Shown here: positions 9,034 to 18,362 of the stretch, one piece after another
Layout: every line of letters starts with the position of its first letter
Position numbering within the stretch: the first letter of the stretch is position 1
Assembly: GCA_964450955.1 (NCBI GenBank)
Contig: CAYVFI010000008.1
Location: forward strand, 62,001-126,000
Origin: CAYNWT01 sp964450955
GTDB lineage: Bacteria; Planctomycetota; Planctomycetia; Planctomycetales; Planctomycetaceae
Direction of reading: 5' to 3'
DNA: 64,000 nucleotides
Made by a program: the position numbers and the translations under genes
Notes under the pieces: generated by a model
Seen by the model: the letters and a program-made list of their open reading frames with translations, nothing else
What the model was told of the DNA's origin: nothing
Databases searched by the model: none

Positions 9034-9930
9034 TCAGCCCTCGGGGCACAGTACTTCGCCGAGCATCTCCATGTGCATTGCTGTGACAGTATTCAGCGGC
9101 AATCGTCGTACGATCCCGGGAGAGTCTGGTCCGGGGAGTTGAAATGCGGATGCAACTATGGATCTAACCCGTTCGGTTGCCGGTTCTGTCCGCCCGACGG
9201 TTTCTAAGTATTCCAAATGTCCTTCCCAACAGGCGAAGATCACGCCTCGCGTCTCACCGTGGAGGCTGAGGTAAGTACCGCCGGTTGTCCAAGGAAACTC
9301 GCGGAGTTCCAGGAGGCCGGGCGAGTTTCGCAAATAGAAGCCGTCACCGATTGAGTGCGTTTCATATTCGCCTTCCACAACGCGTGGTGCCACGGCGAGG
9401 CGTTTCCAATCACAATCGAAAGGCAACCGCAGCCGATCGCAGGTCCCGCTGCTACTCTTTATTCGCTCGACCATTTTTCTTACACCGAAAATGCTCTCTT
9501 CGCTGTACGCCGGGACCAGCGAGTCACAAACGGTGGTGACATATTGTCGATATCCATCTGGAAGGGGCTCCCCAATCAAATCTTCCAGTTCACCGACATC
9601 CGCTTCCTCGGCGAGGTGCGGCTTGCGGCCGGAAACGTCTTGGGCAAGTTCTGCGATTTGTTTGCGGCACAGGGGTAGGTGTCTAAGGGACAAGAAGTTA
9701 TCCCATGCCCAGAAGTCTGGGTTCACAGCCAACGCTTCTGCACGCTTGGTGTGGAGTTGAACGAATGCAGTCGTTCCCCGGTCAACCGTCTGGATTTCGG
9801 CCCAAAGTCGAACGTACGAGGAGAATCCGGCCTCTGAATCCTTGAGAAAGTCGGCGTATGCCAACTGAGCGTCAATGTCTTCGTAGTTCGATGCGATGTT
9901 GTTGCGGAACTCATTGTCCAGTCTTCTCAT
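9034..9930 (-). CDS. TIGR02996-like plus SUKH (SMI1/KNR4) domain protein
   Basis: A 298-residue protein. Residues about 4-45 (AYADFLKDSE...SYVRLWAEIQ) resemble the TIGR02996 repeat-companion domain that is abundant in planctomycetes. Residues about 108-290 look like a SUKH fold: ADVGELEDLIGEPLPDGYRQ corresponds to the family entry motif (I...E..LG..LP..Y..), with later Trp/Gly-rich blocks. SUKH proteins are often immunity proteins to polymorphic toxins, but no toxin gene is adjacent, so a housekeeping or orphan immunity role is equally possible. Confidence 0.75.
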   Translation of the reverse strand: MRRLDNEFRNNIASNYEDIDAQLAYADFLKDSEAGFSSYVRLWAEIQTVDRGTTAFVQLHTKRAEALAVNPDFWAWDNFLSLRHLPLCRKQIAELAQDVSGRKPHLAEEADVGELEDLIGEPLPDGYRQYVTTVCDSLVPAYSEESIFGVRKMVERIKSSSGTCDRLRLPFDCDWKRLAVAPRVVEGEYETHSIGDGFYLRNSPGLLELREFPWTTGGTYLSLHGETRGVIFACWEGHLEYLETVGRTEPATERVRSIVASAFQLPGPDSPGIVRRLPLNTVTAMHMEMLGEVLCPEG

Positions 9931-9977
9931 AGTGAGTACCTGCTCAAGACCGTCGGGGATGGTGGTTCTTTCCTCAG

Positions 9978-10127
9978 CTAGTCACCTTTCTGGACCGCCG
10001 ATTTCACCATTTCACTGAAACAGGACCAGTCGTTCCACGCTTTCGGATGGACAATGAATCGCTGTGTTGTTCCAGCGAATCCTAGCGGGCGACCGCCATT
10101 CGTGCAGCCATGATCTGCCCTCTCCAA
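9978..10127 (-). CDS. Possible small ORF or remnant upstream of the SUKH gene
   Basis: A 49-residue frame with a TTG start ends in TAG 48 bp before the SUKH gene. It reads RPLGFAGTTQRFIVHPKAWN, then DWSCFSEMVKSAVQKGD. The composition looks protein-like (Trp pairs, amphipathic end), but there is no Shine-Dalgarno and no family was recognised. It could be a small gene, a decayed fragment or chance. The rest of the 447-bp gap up to 10377 shows only a T9 run near 10151 and no other gene. Confidence 0.3.
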   Translation of the reverse strand: MERADHGCTNGGRPLGFAGTTQRFIVHPKAWNDWSCFSEMVKSAVQKGD

Positions 10128-10377
10128 ACCGCATCATCTCACGAGGGACGTTTTTTTTTGCTGCACTTATCCATATTTACCACACTGGGATGCCGGTAGC
10201 CCATATCTCAGAACTCGTTAATATTCCCTAAGCGGGGGCGGCTGATTCATTTCCTGATTCTGGCGAATGTAGCTGGTGGTCTCCGCCAGGGAATCACTGC
10301 GGGGGGGCCGCCGAGCGACACAGCTGCGAACGCCCCAACCTCAAGGACTGATTTGTCTACAGGCAACTGGAGCAATT

Positions 10378-12120
10378 ATGGTTCGCATGCAGTCAATTGT
10401 ATTGTTCACTGGGTTGTTGTTTGCACCCTTCAATGCCCGTGGCGATGACGACATTGCGATGGTCATTGTTGACAGCGGCCACACAGTTGAGTGGTTGAAC
10501 TACCACGTTAAGGTCTTTCAAGAGTTTGAAGTCGTCGATGAGTGGCGAAAACGCGGCGGCTTTGAGTTTTGGGAAACTCCCCCTCCGTTCAGCCTTGCGA
10601 ACGGCGAGGGTTTTCGGTCGCAACGAGCGTATACTTATCGGATTCCGCAGAGCGGGACCGTCATCCGTACTGGCCTTCTGACAGTCAGCGGAAGCGATGC
10701 ATTCGATAGGTTCGTCGCGGACGACCTCGATCGAAGAAACGAGACGTATGGGTCCGAGGGGAAAGCCACGGCTGAAGGGTCTCGATTCAAGAAAGTCATC
10801 CGCTCACCATCGATCAGCTACATCGACGAAGACGGGATTGCTGTGACCAGCCGGATGCAAGACCTTTACATCGCGTATGATGATGGCATTATGGCGATGG
10901 GAGGTGCGAAAGCAGGTGCGTTTCAGTTCCCCTTTAGAGCAGCCCAACGACTACTCCGGCCAGCCCAAGGTAAGACGTGGTACCTCGCTTATAGGCCGCA
11001 GTCAGTCCCTGCACAGCTCCGCGGCACATTCTTAGCTGCCGTCGAGAAATCAACAGGGGTGAAAATTCAACAGTACGACGACGAGAGTAGCGCAGCTTAT
11101 GCTGTACGACGAGCACTCGGCGAAGGCTATCTTGACGTATTGCGGTCGTTGATCATGGATGTTGAGGAAGCGTCTGTTTGGACAAAATGGCCCCAAGGGA
11201 AGTCAGACCCGTTCCTCGCGAGGCTAAGGCTGGATATTCAATCAAAGAGTCGTCTTTCGGCTTTGGTGTCTGAATTACGAAGCTCTCGGCCATGGAGGTA
11301 TCCCGCACGGGACGGCGATATTGGGTACGTGAATATCAATGTCTCGCTTCCGGATCAGTTTCGTCCGATACCGCAGGCTTACATTTCCAGCTTGTTCGGG
11401 AAAGAGACGCCGGTCGGCAGGACGCTGGTTGAAACAGTTGAAAAGAAATCTCTTGCAGGCTCTTTGCGACTTCGTGAGACAGATGACGGTCATCCGCTAG
11501 TTATTGGTGCGATACGTCTACATGACACACCACGCGACATTGATCAGATAGCTGGGATTTTCCGTGAGAGCAAGGTGACTGATGAAGGCATGGTAGCCGG
11601 GCAAACCGAATGGTCCGTGTTCGAACAGGACTTCGGTGCTCACAAATTTCAAATCGCTGCGGCCGATAAGGAGATTCGGTTCGCTATGACTAACGGTGAT
11701 GCTGGTCGACCGCCTGAAACGTCCGCTGCGCTTATTGAAAAGGGTCGAATCGCGAATCAGCCGCTGGTCGAAGTGTTTCTCGATCTGAAACCATGGCTAA
11801 GCCGTGGTGAGGACTCGCCTGGCTGGCTGCTGCTGCAAAAGCTGGAGACAGTTTGGCTGCGGTATGGCTCCTGGTCGCAGCACAAAGGAAACATGGCCAG
11901 GAAACGACAGTCTCAAAGACGTGGGAGCCGGTTCACTCCAGAGCCCCTTGTTTTTAAGAAATACAAGTCCCTTGTAGGCAGAGGCAATCTGGAAGGCGAC
12001 TGGACGTTTAAGGCAACGCTCAAGGCAACCAAGACGGATGTCACCATTGACTGTCGAGTTGGGCGCGACCTGCACTCGTATTATCTGGCGAGGAGGTATG
12101 TGCTGTGGGGTTCGGATTGA
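10378..12120 (+). CDS. Exported protein of unknown function
   Basis: A 580-residue protein. ATG 10378 (GGAG 6 nt upstream) begins a signal peptide, MVRMQSIVLFTGLLFAPFNA, with likely cleavage near residue 22; the longer frame from 10276 adds a non-coding lead. The mature part is mixed alpha/beta, with Trp-rich segments (about 285-300 and 475-500) and a basic patch near 515 (KRQSQRRGSR). No catalytic motif or known domain was recognised. It probably acts in the periplasm or at the cell surface. The nearest plus-strand genes are distant. Confidence 0.8.
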   Translation: MVRMQSIVLFTGLLFAPFNARGDDDIAMVIVDSGHTVEWLNYHVKVFQEFEVVDEWRKRGGFEFWETPPPFSLANGEGFRSQRAYTYRIPQSGTVIRTGLLTVSGSDAFDRFVADDLDRRNETYGSEGKATAEGSRFKKVIRSPSISYIDEDGIAVTSRMQDLYIAYDDGIMAMGGAKAGAFQFPFRAAQRLLRPAQGKTWYLAYRPQSVPAQLRGTFLAAVEKSTGVKIQQYDDESSAAYAVRRALGEGYLDVLRSLIMDVEEASVWTKWPQGKSDPFLARLRLDIQSKSRLSALVSELRSSRPWRYPARDGDIGYVNINVSLPDQFRPIPQAYISSLFGKETPVGRTLVETVEKKSLAGSLRLRETDDGHPLVIGAIRLHDTPRDIDQIAGIFRESKVTDEGMVAGQTEWSVFEQDFGAHKFQIAAADKEIRFAMTNGDAGRPPETSAALIEKGRIANQPLVEVFLDLKPWLSRGEDSPGWLLLQKLETVWLRYGSWSQHKGNMARKRQSQRRGSRFTPEPLVFKKYKSLVGRGNLEGDWTFKATLKATKTDVTIDCRVGRDLHSYYLARRYVLWGSD

Positions 12121-12283
12121 GGCTCTAAGTCACGTTGACCTTTGGGCGAACATCAGCCGGGTTGTGAGTTAATTGACTGCAAGCAGTCGTGCCCCGGATT
12201 CCTGGATCCCCCACTGGGTTTACCCCGATGGTTTACTGGTCTTTGCGCTACCTTGAACCTCAGAGCGGTGGCGCAAACGCCAA

Positions 12284-12312
12284 CACCCCACCGACATAAA
12301 GCCGGTAGGGTG
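12284..12312. repeat. Inverted repeat in the gap before hrpA's 3' end
   Basis: CACCCCACCG and CGGTAGGGTG form an imperfect stem around ACATAAAGC, with a second small CCCCAACGGGG hairpin just after it (about 12325-12336). The pair lies between two convergent genes and could end transcription or be a copy of a planctomycete dispersed hairpin. No T-run follows. The rest of the 261-bp gap holds nothing I recognise. Confidence 0.4.
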
Positions 12313-12381
12313 AGCTATTCTCAGCCCCAACGGGGGCGGGGTACAGGGTCACCTGCATTTGTTGTGTTGATCCGAGGGCCA

Positions 12382-15300
12382 TCACTTGGCGACTTTTTTC
12401 CACTGTCGATCCAACCGTTTGACTGAAACAGGAACCGCTGTACCCAGTTTTTGCGCGAATAGCGAGACGCGGTACTCTTCCAGCATCCAGCGGTAGGTGA
12501 CGAGTTCTGGATCGATGATGTTGCGGGAACGGTGTTCGGCGATGCGGTCGTGGTATCGGGTCTCAAGCGGAGTGAGTTCGCGCATGGCGCGTTGGTCGGC
12601 GTTGAGAGTTCCGTGGGGAAGGCGTTCCAGTCGATGTTGGATTGCCTGGAAGTAGCGGGGGAATTGCAGCAACCATTCCCATGGCGTTGCCAGTAGGAAG
12701 CCGGGGCGGACCAGTCCGATGAGTTGCTGTTGGACGTCGGCGTAGCTGGGCTTCCATGAGTGGGTGCACTTTTCGTCGGCTTTGGATGATGCGGATTGGT
12801 AGCCGTCGAACAAACCAGGCAACAGGGCGGCAGCGTCCTGAACCGCAACGCTTAGGTAGTTGGTTGCGGCTGTGACGCGTTCGTTGAAGGCCTCGCGCGA
12901 GCGGGGGATGGTTGGTTCCTGAAACATCGCTCGGTCGGCCAGCAGATCGAACAACTGACTGTCGATGTTCATGTGTGGAATCGCAGAACTAATCAGACGC
13001 ATGCGATCCATGCCAGGGAAACGGTCGGTGTGGCTGGCGATTTTCTTCTTCTCACGCAGTGCGAACAACCGGCGGACTCCGGCGCGGCTGGTCCACATGG
13101 CGGTCGTGGCGTCGTCCAGCAGACGCAGGTTCGCGCTGGCTCCGGTGTCGACCAGAGCAGGATACTTTGTTATGCGCATGTTGGATTCGACGATCTCTAT
13201 TGAGACTGGTAGCGCGTCGATGGACCAATCCAGAAGTTCGTTTTTCGTCCAGTCGCTGGCCGATTCCGTCGCCACAGGTTTTGGCGGTGCAGTGGGTTCG
13301 TCGGCTGGCTGGTCTGGGGTGGTTTCTTCTTCGCCTCCGTCGATGATTTGCAGAGTCATTCGCAGGTGGCTGGGTAAGCGGCCAAGGTCGAAGTCCTGCG
13401 GTGTGATCATGTCGCCCGCGATGCGGGTGAGTCGCTGTGATAGTTCGACTCCGATGTCGCCGACTCCAAACGGCAGATCTTTGACAACTTCTCTGGCCGT
13501 GTCCGGGGCCGGAACCAATCGGCGGCGCAAGTCTTTGGGCAGCGACTTGATCATCGCGATGACTTTTTCTTCCAGCAGTCCGGGAACCAGCCAGCCGAGG
13601 CGTTCTTTTGGAAACTGAGACAACCCGGTTCGCGGAACCGTGATGGTGATCCCGTCGTCTTCGGCGCCGGGTTCCATGTTGTATTCGAGTTGGAACTGGT
13701 TGACTCCGATTTCAAGTTCTTCGGGGAACCCGGCAGTCGCGTCTGCCGCTTCTTCTTCCTTCAGGAAATCGTCCCGCTGCAGGAACAGTAGTTCCGGCTT
13801 TTTCTTCTCGACCTTCTTCCGCCATTTGTCCAGCTGCGCGCCGGAGCAGACGTCTTTTGGGACGACGCGGTCGTAGAAGTCGAACAGTACATCTTCGTCC
13901 GGCGTCAAATCCATTCGCCGAGTGCGTTGTTGCATGCTGTCGAGTTCTGCCATCAACGCCTGGTTGTGTTGGAAGAACGGTGCTTTGGTTTCCAGTTCGA
14001 ATTGAACTAAACCCATCTCGATGAAGATCTCGCGTGATTTTTCTGCGTCAACCTTGGCATAGCCGACTCGGCGGCGCGGGACGATTGTCAGGCCAAACAG
14101 GGTGGCTTTCTCGAACGCCATCACGCTGGAGCTCTTTGCGTGCCAGTGTGGTTCGGAGTACTTCCGTTTGACGATGTGCCGTGCGAGGGGTTCGATCCAG
14201 TTTGGGTTGATGCGGGCAATCGTGCGGGCGTAGCGTTTGTTGGTTTCGACCAGTTCGGACGCGACGATCCACTTTGGTTTCTTCGAGGCCAGTACCGAAC
14301 CGGGCCAGAGGATCAGCTTGATCTGGTCGGCTCCCGCGTACTCCTTGTCTTCGGGGCCTTTGTAGGCGACGCCGGACAGCAGGCCGGTGAGTAGGGCGCG
14401 GTGGATAGCGTCGTAGTCTTCGCAGCGTTTCTTGCGGAGGCCCTTGGCGTTTTCGCGGATTGTGGGGTCGTCGCTGCGTTCGATGAGGTCGCGGAGTTGC
14501 CGGTTGAGATCGACCCATTCACGCATGCGGTTGTAGTTGAGGAAATTTTGCAGGCACGCTTTTCGCAGCTTGCTGTGTGAGAGAGCCGCCTTCTGTTCGT
14601 GGAAGAAATTCCAGACGTTCAGCAGGCTGAGGAAGTCGGATTCTTCGTGTTTGAACTTTTCGTGGGCCTCGTCAGCGGCCTGCTGTTTCTCAACCGGCCG
14701 GTCGCGTGGGTCCTGGATTTCCAGTACGGCGGCCAGAACCAAAACCTCGTGCAAACAGTGTTCGTCAATCCCGGCCAGAATCATGCGGCCGATGCGCGGA
14801 TCAACCGGCAGTTTACTAAGCGTTCGGCCGATCGTGGTCAGCTGGTTCCGTTCATCCACCGCGCCGAGTTCAAACAGTGTGCGGTAGCCGTCACGGATGG
14901 TGGCCGGGCGGGGCGGATCGACAAAGGGGAACTCTTCGATCGCTCCCAGTTTCAGTGCAGTCGCGCGCAGGATGACTGAGGCGAGGTTCGAACGCAGGAT
15001 CTCAGGCTGCGTGTATTCTTCGCGTTTGTTGAAGTCGGATTTGTCGTACAGGCGGATGCAGATGCCCGGTCCGATACGTCCACAGCGCCCCATGCGCTGG
15101 TTGGCTGACGCCTGGGAAACTGGTTCGATGGGCAGTCGTTGAATTCGGGAGCGCGACGAGTAGCGGCTAATTCTTGCGGTGCCGGTATCGACGACGTAGC
15201 GGATGCCGGGAACCGTGACGGATGATTCGGCGACGTTGGTTGCCAGAACAATTCGCCGAGCCTTGGCCGGAGCGAAAACACGGGCTTGATCTTTGGGCGA

Positions 15301-16293
15301 AAGTCGCCCGTAAAGTGGCAGAACGTCACAGCCGACTAAGCGGCCGCGCATGCGCCGGTGGACTTCGCGGATGTCGCGTTCGGTCGGCAGGAAAACCAGT
15401 ACGTCGCCTGGTCCTTCGGTGATGACTTCATCAAGTGCGTCGATTGTGGCGTCCTGCCAGTCGCGGTTGCTTCGGGGTTGGTTGGCGTCTGTGTCTTCTT
15501 CGACTGGGCGGTAGCGGAGTTCAACCGGGTAGGTTCGGCCCGAGACTTCGATAATTGGAACTGGTCCTTGTTCGGTTTCGAAGTGTTCCTGGAATCGTTT
15601 GGCGTCGATGGTCGCGGACGTGATGATGAGTTTGAGGTCGCGTCGTTTTGGCAGTAGTCGTTTGATGTAACCCAACAGGAAGTCGATGTTGAGCGAACGT
15701 TCGTGGGCTTCGTCGATGATGATTGTGTCGTAGTTGTCCAGGAACCGGTCGCCGGCTGTTTCGGCCAGCAAAATTCCGTCGGTCATCAGTTTGATGTAGG
15801 TGCTGTGCTTGGTGGAATCTGCGAACCGAACTTTGAAGCCAACTTCGTTTCCAACCTGGCACTTGAGTTCATCCGCCACGCGCGCTGCGATCGAACGAGC
15901 CGCGATTCGACGTGGCTGGGTATGGCCGATCATGCCGCCGATGCCCTGGCCAAGTTCCAAAGCGATCTTTGGGAGCTGCGTTGATTTGCCGGAACCGGTT
16001 TCGCCACAGATGACCACAACCTGGTGATCGCGAATGGCTGCGGCAATGTCCTCACGACGTTCGAGCACCGGCAGGTCGAACCCCGAGTAGTCAATCTTCG
16101 GTTTCTTCGCGAGCCGATCAGATCGGCGCTGTGTTGAGCGTTCCAGTTGACTCTTAAACTGGTTTAGGCTCTTGTCGAACGGCTTCTTCTGTTTCGCGGC
16201 GGTCCTGATTGAGCGCATTCGTTGACGGAGACGATGCTGGTCGGCTCGCATCGCCTTGCGAATTTGCTTTTCGAGTTTGTCGAGTTCGGACAT
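12382..16293 (-). CDS. hrpA: ATP-dependent RNA helicase HrpA (DEAH box)
   Basis: A 1303-residue protein, the usual HrpA length. HrpA is a DEAH-box RNA helicase implicated in mRNA processing and in resolving stalled translation in proteobacteria. After a charged N-terminal segment come Walker A GETGSGKST (97-105), DEAH (194-197), SAT near 225 and a helicase C block with QRMGRCGRIGPG. Winged-helix and ratchet regions follow, then the long C-terminal DUF3418-type region specific to HrpA. A small membrane protein ends 6 bp upstream, so the two may share a transcript. Confidence 0.96.
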   Translation of the reverse strand: MSELDKLEKQIRKAMRADQHRLRQRMRSIRTAAKQKKPFDKSLNQFKSQLERSTQRRSDRLAKKPKIDYSGFDLPVLERREDIAAAIRDHQVVVICGETGSGKSTQLPKIALELGQGIGGMIGHTQPRRIAARSIAARVADELKCQVGNEVGFKVRFADSTKHSTYIKLMTDGILLAETAGDRFLDNYDTIIIDEAHERSLNIDFLLGYIKRLLPKRRDLKLIITSATIDAKRFQEHFETEQGPVPIIEVSGRTYPVELRYRPVEEDTDANQPRSNRDWQDATIDALDEVITEGPGDVLVFLPTERDIREVHRRMRGRLVGCDVLPLYGRLSPKDQARVFAPAKARRIVLATNVAESSVTVPGIRYVVDTGTARISRYSSRSRIQRLPIEPVSQASANQRMGRCGRIGPGICIRLYDKSDFNKREEYTQPEILRSNLASVILRATALKLGAIEEFPFVDPPRPATIRDGYRTLFELGAVDERNQLTTIGRTLSKLPVDPRIGRMILAGIDEHCLHEVLVLAAVLEIQDPRDRPVEKQQAADEAHEKFKHEESDFLSLLNVWNFFHEQKAALSHSKLRKACLQNFLNYNRMREWVDLNRQLRDLIERSDDPTIRENAKGLRKKRCEDYDAIHRALLTGLLSGVAYKGPEDKEYAGADQIKLILWPGSVLASKKPKWIVASELVETNKRYARTIARINPNWIEPLARHIVKRKYSEPHWHAKSSSVMAFEKATLFGLTIVPRRRVGYAKVDAEKSREIFIEMGLVQFELETKAPFFQHNQALMAELDSMQQRTRRMDLTPDEDVLFDFYDRVVPKDVCSGAQLDKWRKKVEKKKPELLFLQRDDFLKEEEAADATAGFPEELEIGVNQFQLEYNMEPGAEDDGITITVPRTGLSQFPKERLGWLVPGLLEEKVIAMIKSLPKDLRRRLVPAPDTAREVVKDLPFGVGDIGVELSQRLTRIAGDMITPQDFDLGRLPSHLRMTLQIIDGGEEETTPDQPADEPTAPPKPVATESASDWTKNELLDWSIDALPVSIEIVESNMRITKYPALVDTGASANLRLLDDATTAMWTSRAGVRRLFALREKKKIASHTDRFPGMDRMRLISSAIPHMNIDSQLFDLLADRAMFQEPTIPRSREAFNERVTAATNYLSVAVQDAAALLPGLFDGYQSASSKADEKCTHSWKPSYADVQQQLIGLVRPGFLLATPWEWLLQFPRYFQAIQHRLERLPHGTLNADQRAMRELTPLETRYHDRIAEHRSRNIIDPELVTYRWMLEEYRVSLFAQKLGTAVPVSVKRLDRQWKKVAK

Positions 16294-16299
16294 TTGAGG

Positions 16300-16671
16300 T
16301 CAGCGCCAATACTCGGCCGAGGCGCCGATGTCATTGACCGGCTTGTTGGGGCGGGGTGATCGGAAGACCCGCACGCAAGCCATCAGCAAGAAGATGCTCG
16401 ACAACAGCCACGCGCTCGACATGAATTGGTAATCCGGAAACCACATTTCGACCATTTCGTCTTCTGGATACGCCACAACGAAGAAGTGTTTGATCCCGCC
16501 GTACAGTCTGAACAGGAACGTAGAGATGGTCCAGAAAATCAGTCCCACTCCAAGGCTTCGTCCAGACCGGGTAACAGCTACACGGAAAGCGAATGCCGAA
16601 ATTGTCATGATCGCAGACCAGCACAAGCCGAGGTGGATCACGAGTTCAGCCCTGGTTACGTCGCCAATCAT
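16300..16671 (-). CDS. Small membrane protein upstream of hrpA
   Basis: A 123-residue protein with three likely membrane helices (about 8-30, 40-60 and 84-103) and a polar C-terminal tail. No family was recognised. It ends 6 bp before the hrpA start on the same strand, which suggests a shared transcript rather than a shared function. The ATG has only a weak GGAA element upstream. Confidence 0.65.
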   Translation of the reverse strand: MIGDVTRAELVIHLGLCWSAIMTISAFAFRVAVTRSGRSLGVGLIFWTISTFLFRLYGGIKHFFVVAYPEDEMVEMWFPDYQFMSSAWLLSSIFLLMACVRVFRSPRPNKPVNDIGASAEYWR

Positions 16672-16790
16672 TGTGTTTCCGGATGGACATCAGTCTTAGG
16701 TGGTGGACCCGGATAGTAGCAGGAGGCTCGCGCGGAGAAGGACAGTTTTTCGGGCCACTGGGCTCAAAAGGTTGCTGCGTCGGAGACTTG

Positions 16791-17345
16791 CTACGTCGCC
16801 GGGAATAGCTCTTTCAGCATGAGCGTTTCGGAACCACGGGTTAGCTGGTCATGCGCTTCCGACACGGTGTTAAACTGGCCGTTGGCTGGATCGCTGTGAA
16901 CCACAACCTGTTTGATTGATGGCAGCACCAACCAGTACTCACGAATCCCTGCCGCCGCATAGATGCGAGCTTTTTCACGATCGACTTGTTCTGTGGTAAT
17001 GGCAACTTCCACTACCAACTCGGCCGAGACTGGATGAGTCCGCATGAAGTCGTCTCGAGTGCCACGGACAACTGCAAGATCTGGTTCTGGTTCAGAATCA
17101 GAAAACGTGAGCGGTTGTTCGACTCGGATGCTTTGGTTACCGGCAAGTGATCTCTGCAACCAGTCAGCCAGGAACTGCACGGTCCACGTGTGAAGTGGCG
17201 ACTTTCCCATTTTTTCAACAATGATCCCGGACAGGAGCTCAGTGCGCTCAGGGATGATCCCGGATTCACAGAGCTTGTGATACTGGTTGACATCCAGACG
17301 CAGCGCAGAACTGCTTACGGCGGGATTGTCCAGAATTGATGACAT
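16791..17345 (-). CDS. Uma2-family (DUF820) putative restriction-like endonuclease
   Basis: A 184-residue protein of the Uma2 family, which has a PD-(D/E)xK nuclease fold and is greatly expanded in cyanobacteria and planctomycetes; the biological role is unsettled. ATG 17345 is fixed by AAGGAGG 5 nt upstream, not by the earlier in-frame codon. Key blocks are ERTELLSGIIVEKM, EPEPDLAVV (the PD motif), AELVVEVA (the E-x-V strand), then DREKARIYAAAGIREYWLV with the lysine. All expected acidic and Lys positions are present, so it is probably active. Confidence 0.9.
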   Translation of the reverse strand: MSSILDNPAVSSSALRLDVNQYHKLCESGIIPERTELLSGIIVEKMGKSPLHTWTVQFLADWLQRSLAGNQSIRVEQPLTFSDSEPEPDLAVVRGTRDDFMRTHPVSAELVVEVAITTEQVDREKARIYAAAGIREYWLVLPSIKQVVVHSDPANGQFNTVSEAHDQLTRGSETLMLKELFPAT

Positions 17346-17390
17346 GGTGGCCTCCTTCCCCATTATATCAGTGGGGGCATCCAAGGGACA

Positions 17391-18248
17391 TCACTTGATC
17401 TCGGGAGATTTCAGCAACAGCTGTAGTTCCCTGGCACTGAGTGCTTTGTTGAACACACTGACTTCGTCGATCCGGCCGCCGAAGTTGATGCCCAGCATGA
17501 TGCCGACCTTCTTTGGGTCCCAATCGTATTGCTGATTCCACTTTACTTTGGCTGCTGGATTGCCATCGATGTACATCACTGCGTCGGTGGGTTTGCCGGT
17601 GTTGAACTTGTCCCATGTGAAAGCGACGTGAGTCCATTTCTGGTTTGCGAATGGCAGTTCGGAGATGGCACCCAGTGGTCGTTTGCTGTCGGGGATGTCG
17701 TCGTACTTCAGGGCCTTTGGGTTCCAGTGTTTGTAGTTTGAGTACGCGCCAAGTCGGAACTGGCGTGGGTTCTCTTTGGTGAAGTCAAGGAAGAACGATG
17801 CGTCGTTCCATTTCTTATCTGTGATTTGAATCGGATCGACAAACCCGGGTGGCAGGTCTTTGACCGGATCCAGCTTCATCCAAAAAGAGAACGTGCCGGA
17901 AAACGGTTCGCCCTTCTTTGGCATCGGGACGTTGCCTTCGCCCTTGAAGAACGGAAACGAGGGACTCTTCTTCGTGAAGTGCAGGCAGCCGCCGGTGCGA
18001 CCACCGATTTTGTCGTGCACGATTTCGGTTCCCTGCAAGCCGACAACAGGGTCTGTGAGCTTCGTGGATTTTGTCGTGTACAGCTTCTTGTCACCCTTGC
18101 CAAAATCGGCGTTCAGGTTCGAATCGAACGATGCGTGAAGCAGCATCGCTTGTTGTAGCTCTGCTGGAATCGCAGGGGATTGAGCCTGCGCGTGAATCGA
18201 GCCGGTGAATGTTGAGGCAATGAAAGCAGCAATGGAAACCAGACGCAT
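17391..18248 (-). CDS. Secreted LamG/concanavalin A-like domain protein
   Basis: A 285-residue exported protein. ATG 18248 is preferred because GAGG lies 6 nt upstream; the TTG at 18260 overlaps that site. A signal peptide (MRLVSIAAFIASTFTGSIHA) is followed by one LamG-type jelly roll (about 35-280). It contains GTFSFWMKL, the KWTHVAFTWD strand, YIDGNPA and the closing GRIDEVSVFNKALSARE. Such domains bind sugars or decorate surface proteins in planctomycetes. It is transcribed divergently from the esterase gene; Uma2 follows after 45 bp. Confidence 0.9.
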   Translation of the reverse strand: MRLVSIAAFIASTFTGSIHAQAQSPAIPAELQQAMLLHASFDSNLNADFGKGDKKLYTTKSTKLTDPVVGLQGTEIVHDKIGGRTGGCLHFTKKSPSFPFFKGEGNVPMPKKGEPFSGTFSFWMKLDPVKDLPPGFVDPIQITDKKWNDASFFLDFTKENPRQFRLGAYSNYKHWNPKALKYDDIPDSKRPLGAISELPFANQKWTHVAFTWDKFNTGKPTDAVMYIDGNPAAKVKWNQQYDWDPKKVGIMLGINFGGRIDEVSVFNKALSARELQLLLKSPEIK

Positions 18249-18362
18249 GACGAACCTCAAGAAGTGTGGGTACAGGTAAGTAGTAGATACTCAACACCGC
18301 AAATTGCAATGCGTTGGCGATGCGGGAATAATCGCTGGAACACTTCTTACCAGGGTTGATCT

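Noticed and set aside
12142..12426. A 94-codon plus-strand frame between the exported protein and hrpA
   Set aside because: It runs through a hairpin-rich intergenic stretch and into the hrpA 3' end, with no ribosome site or recognisable product.
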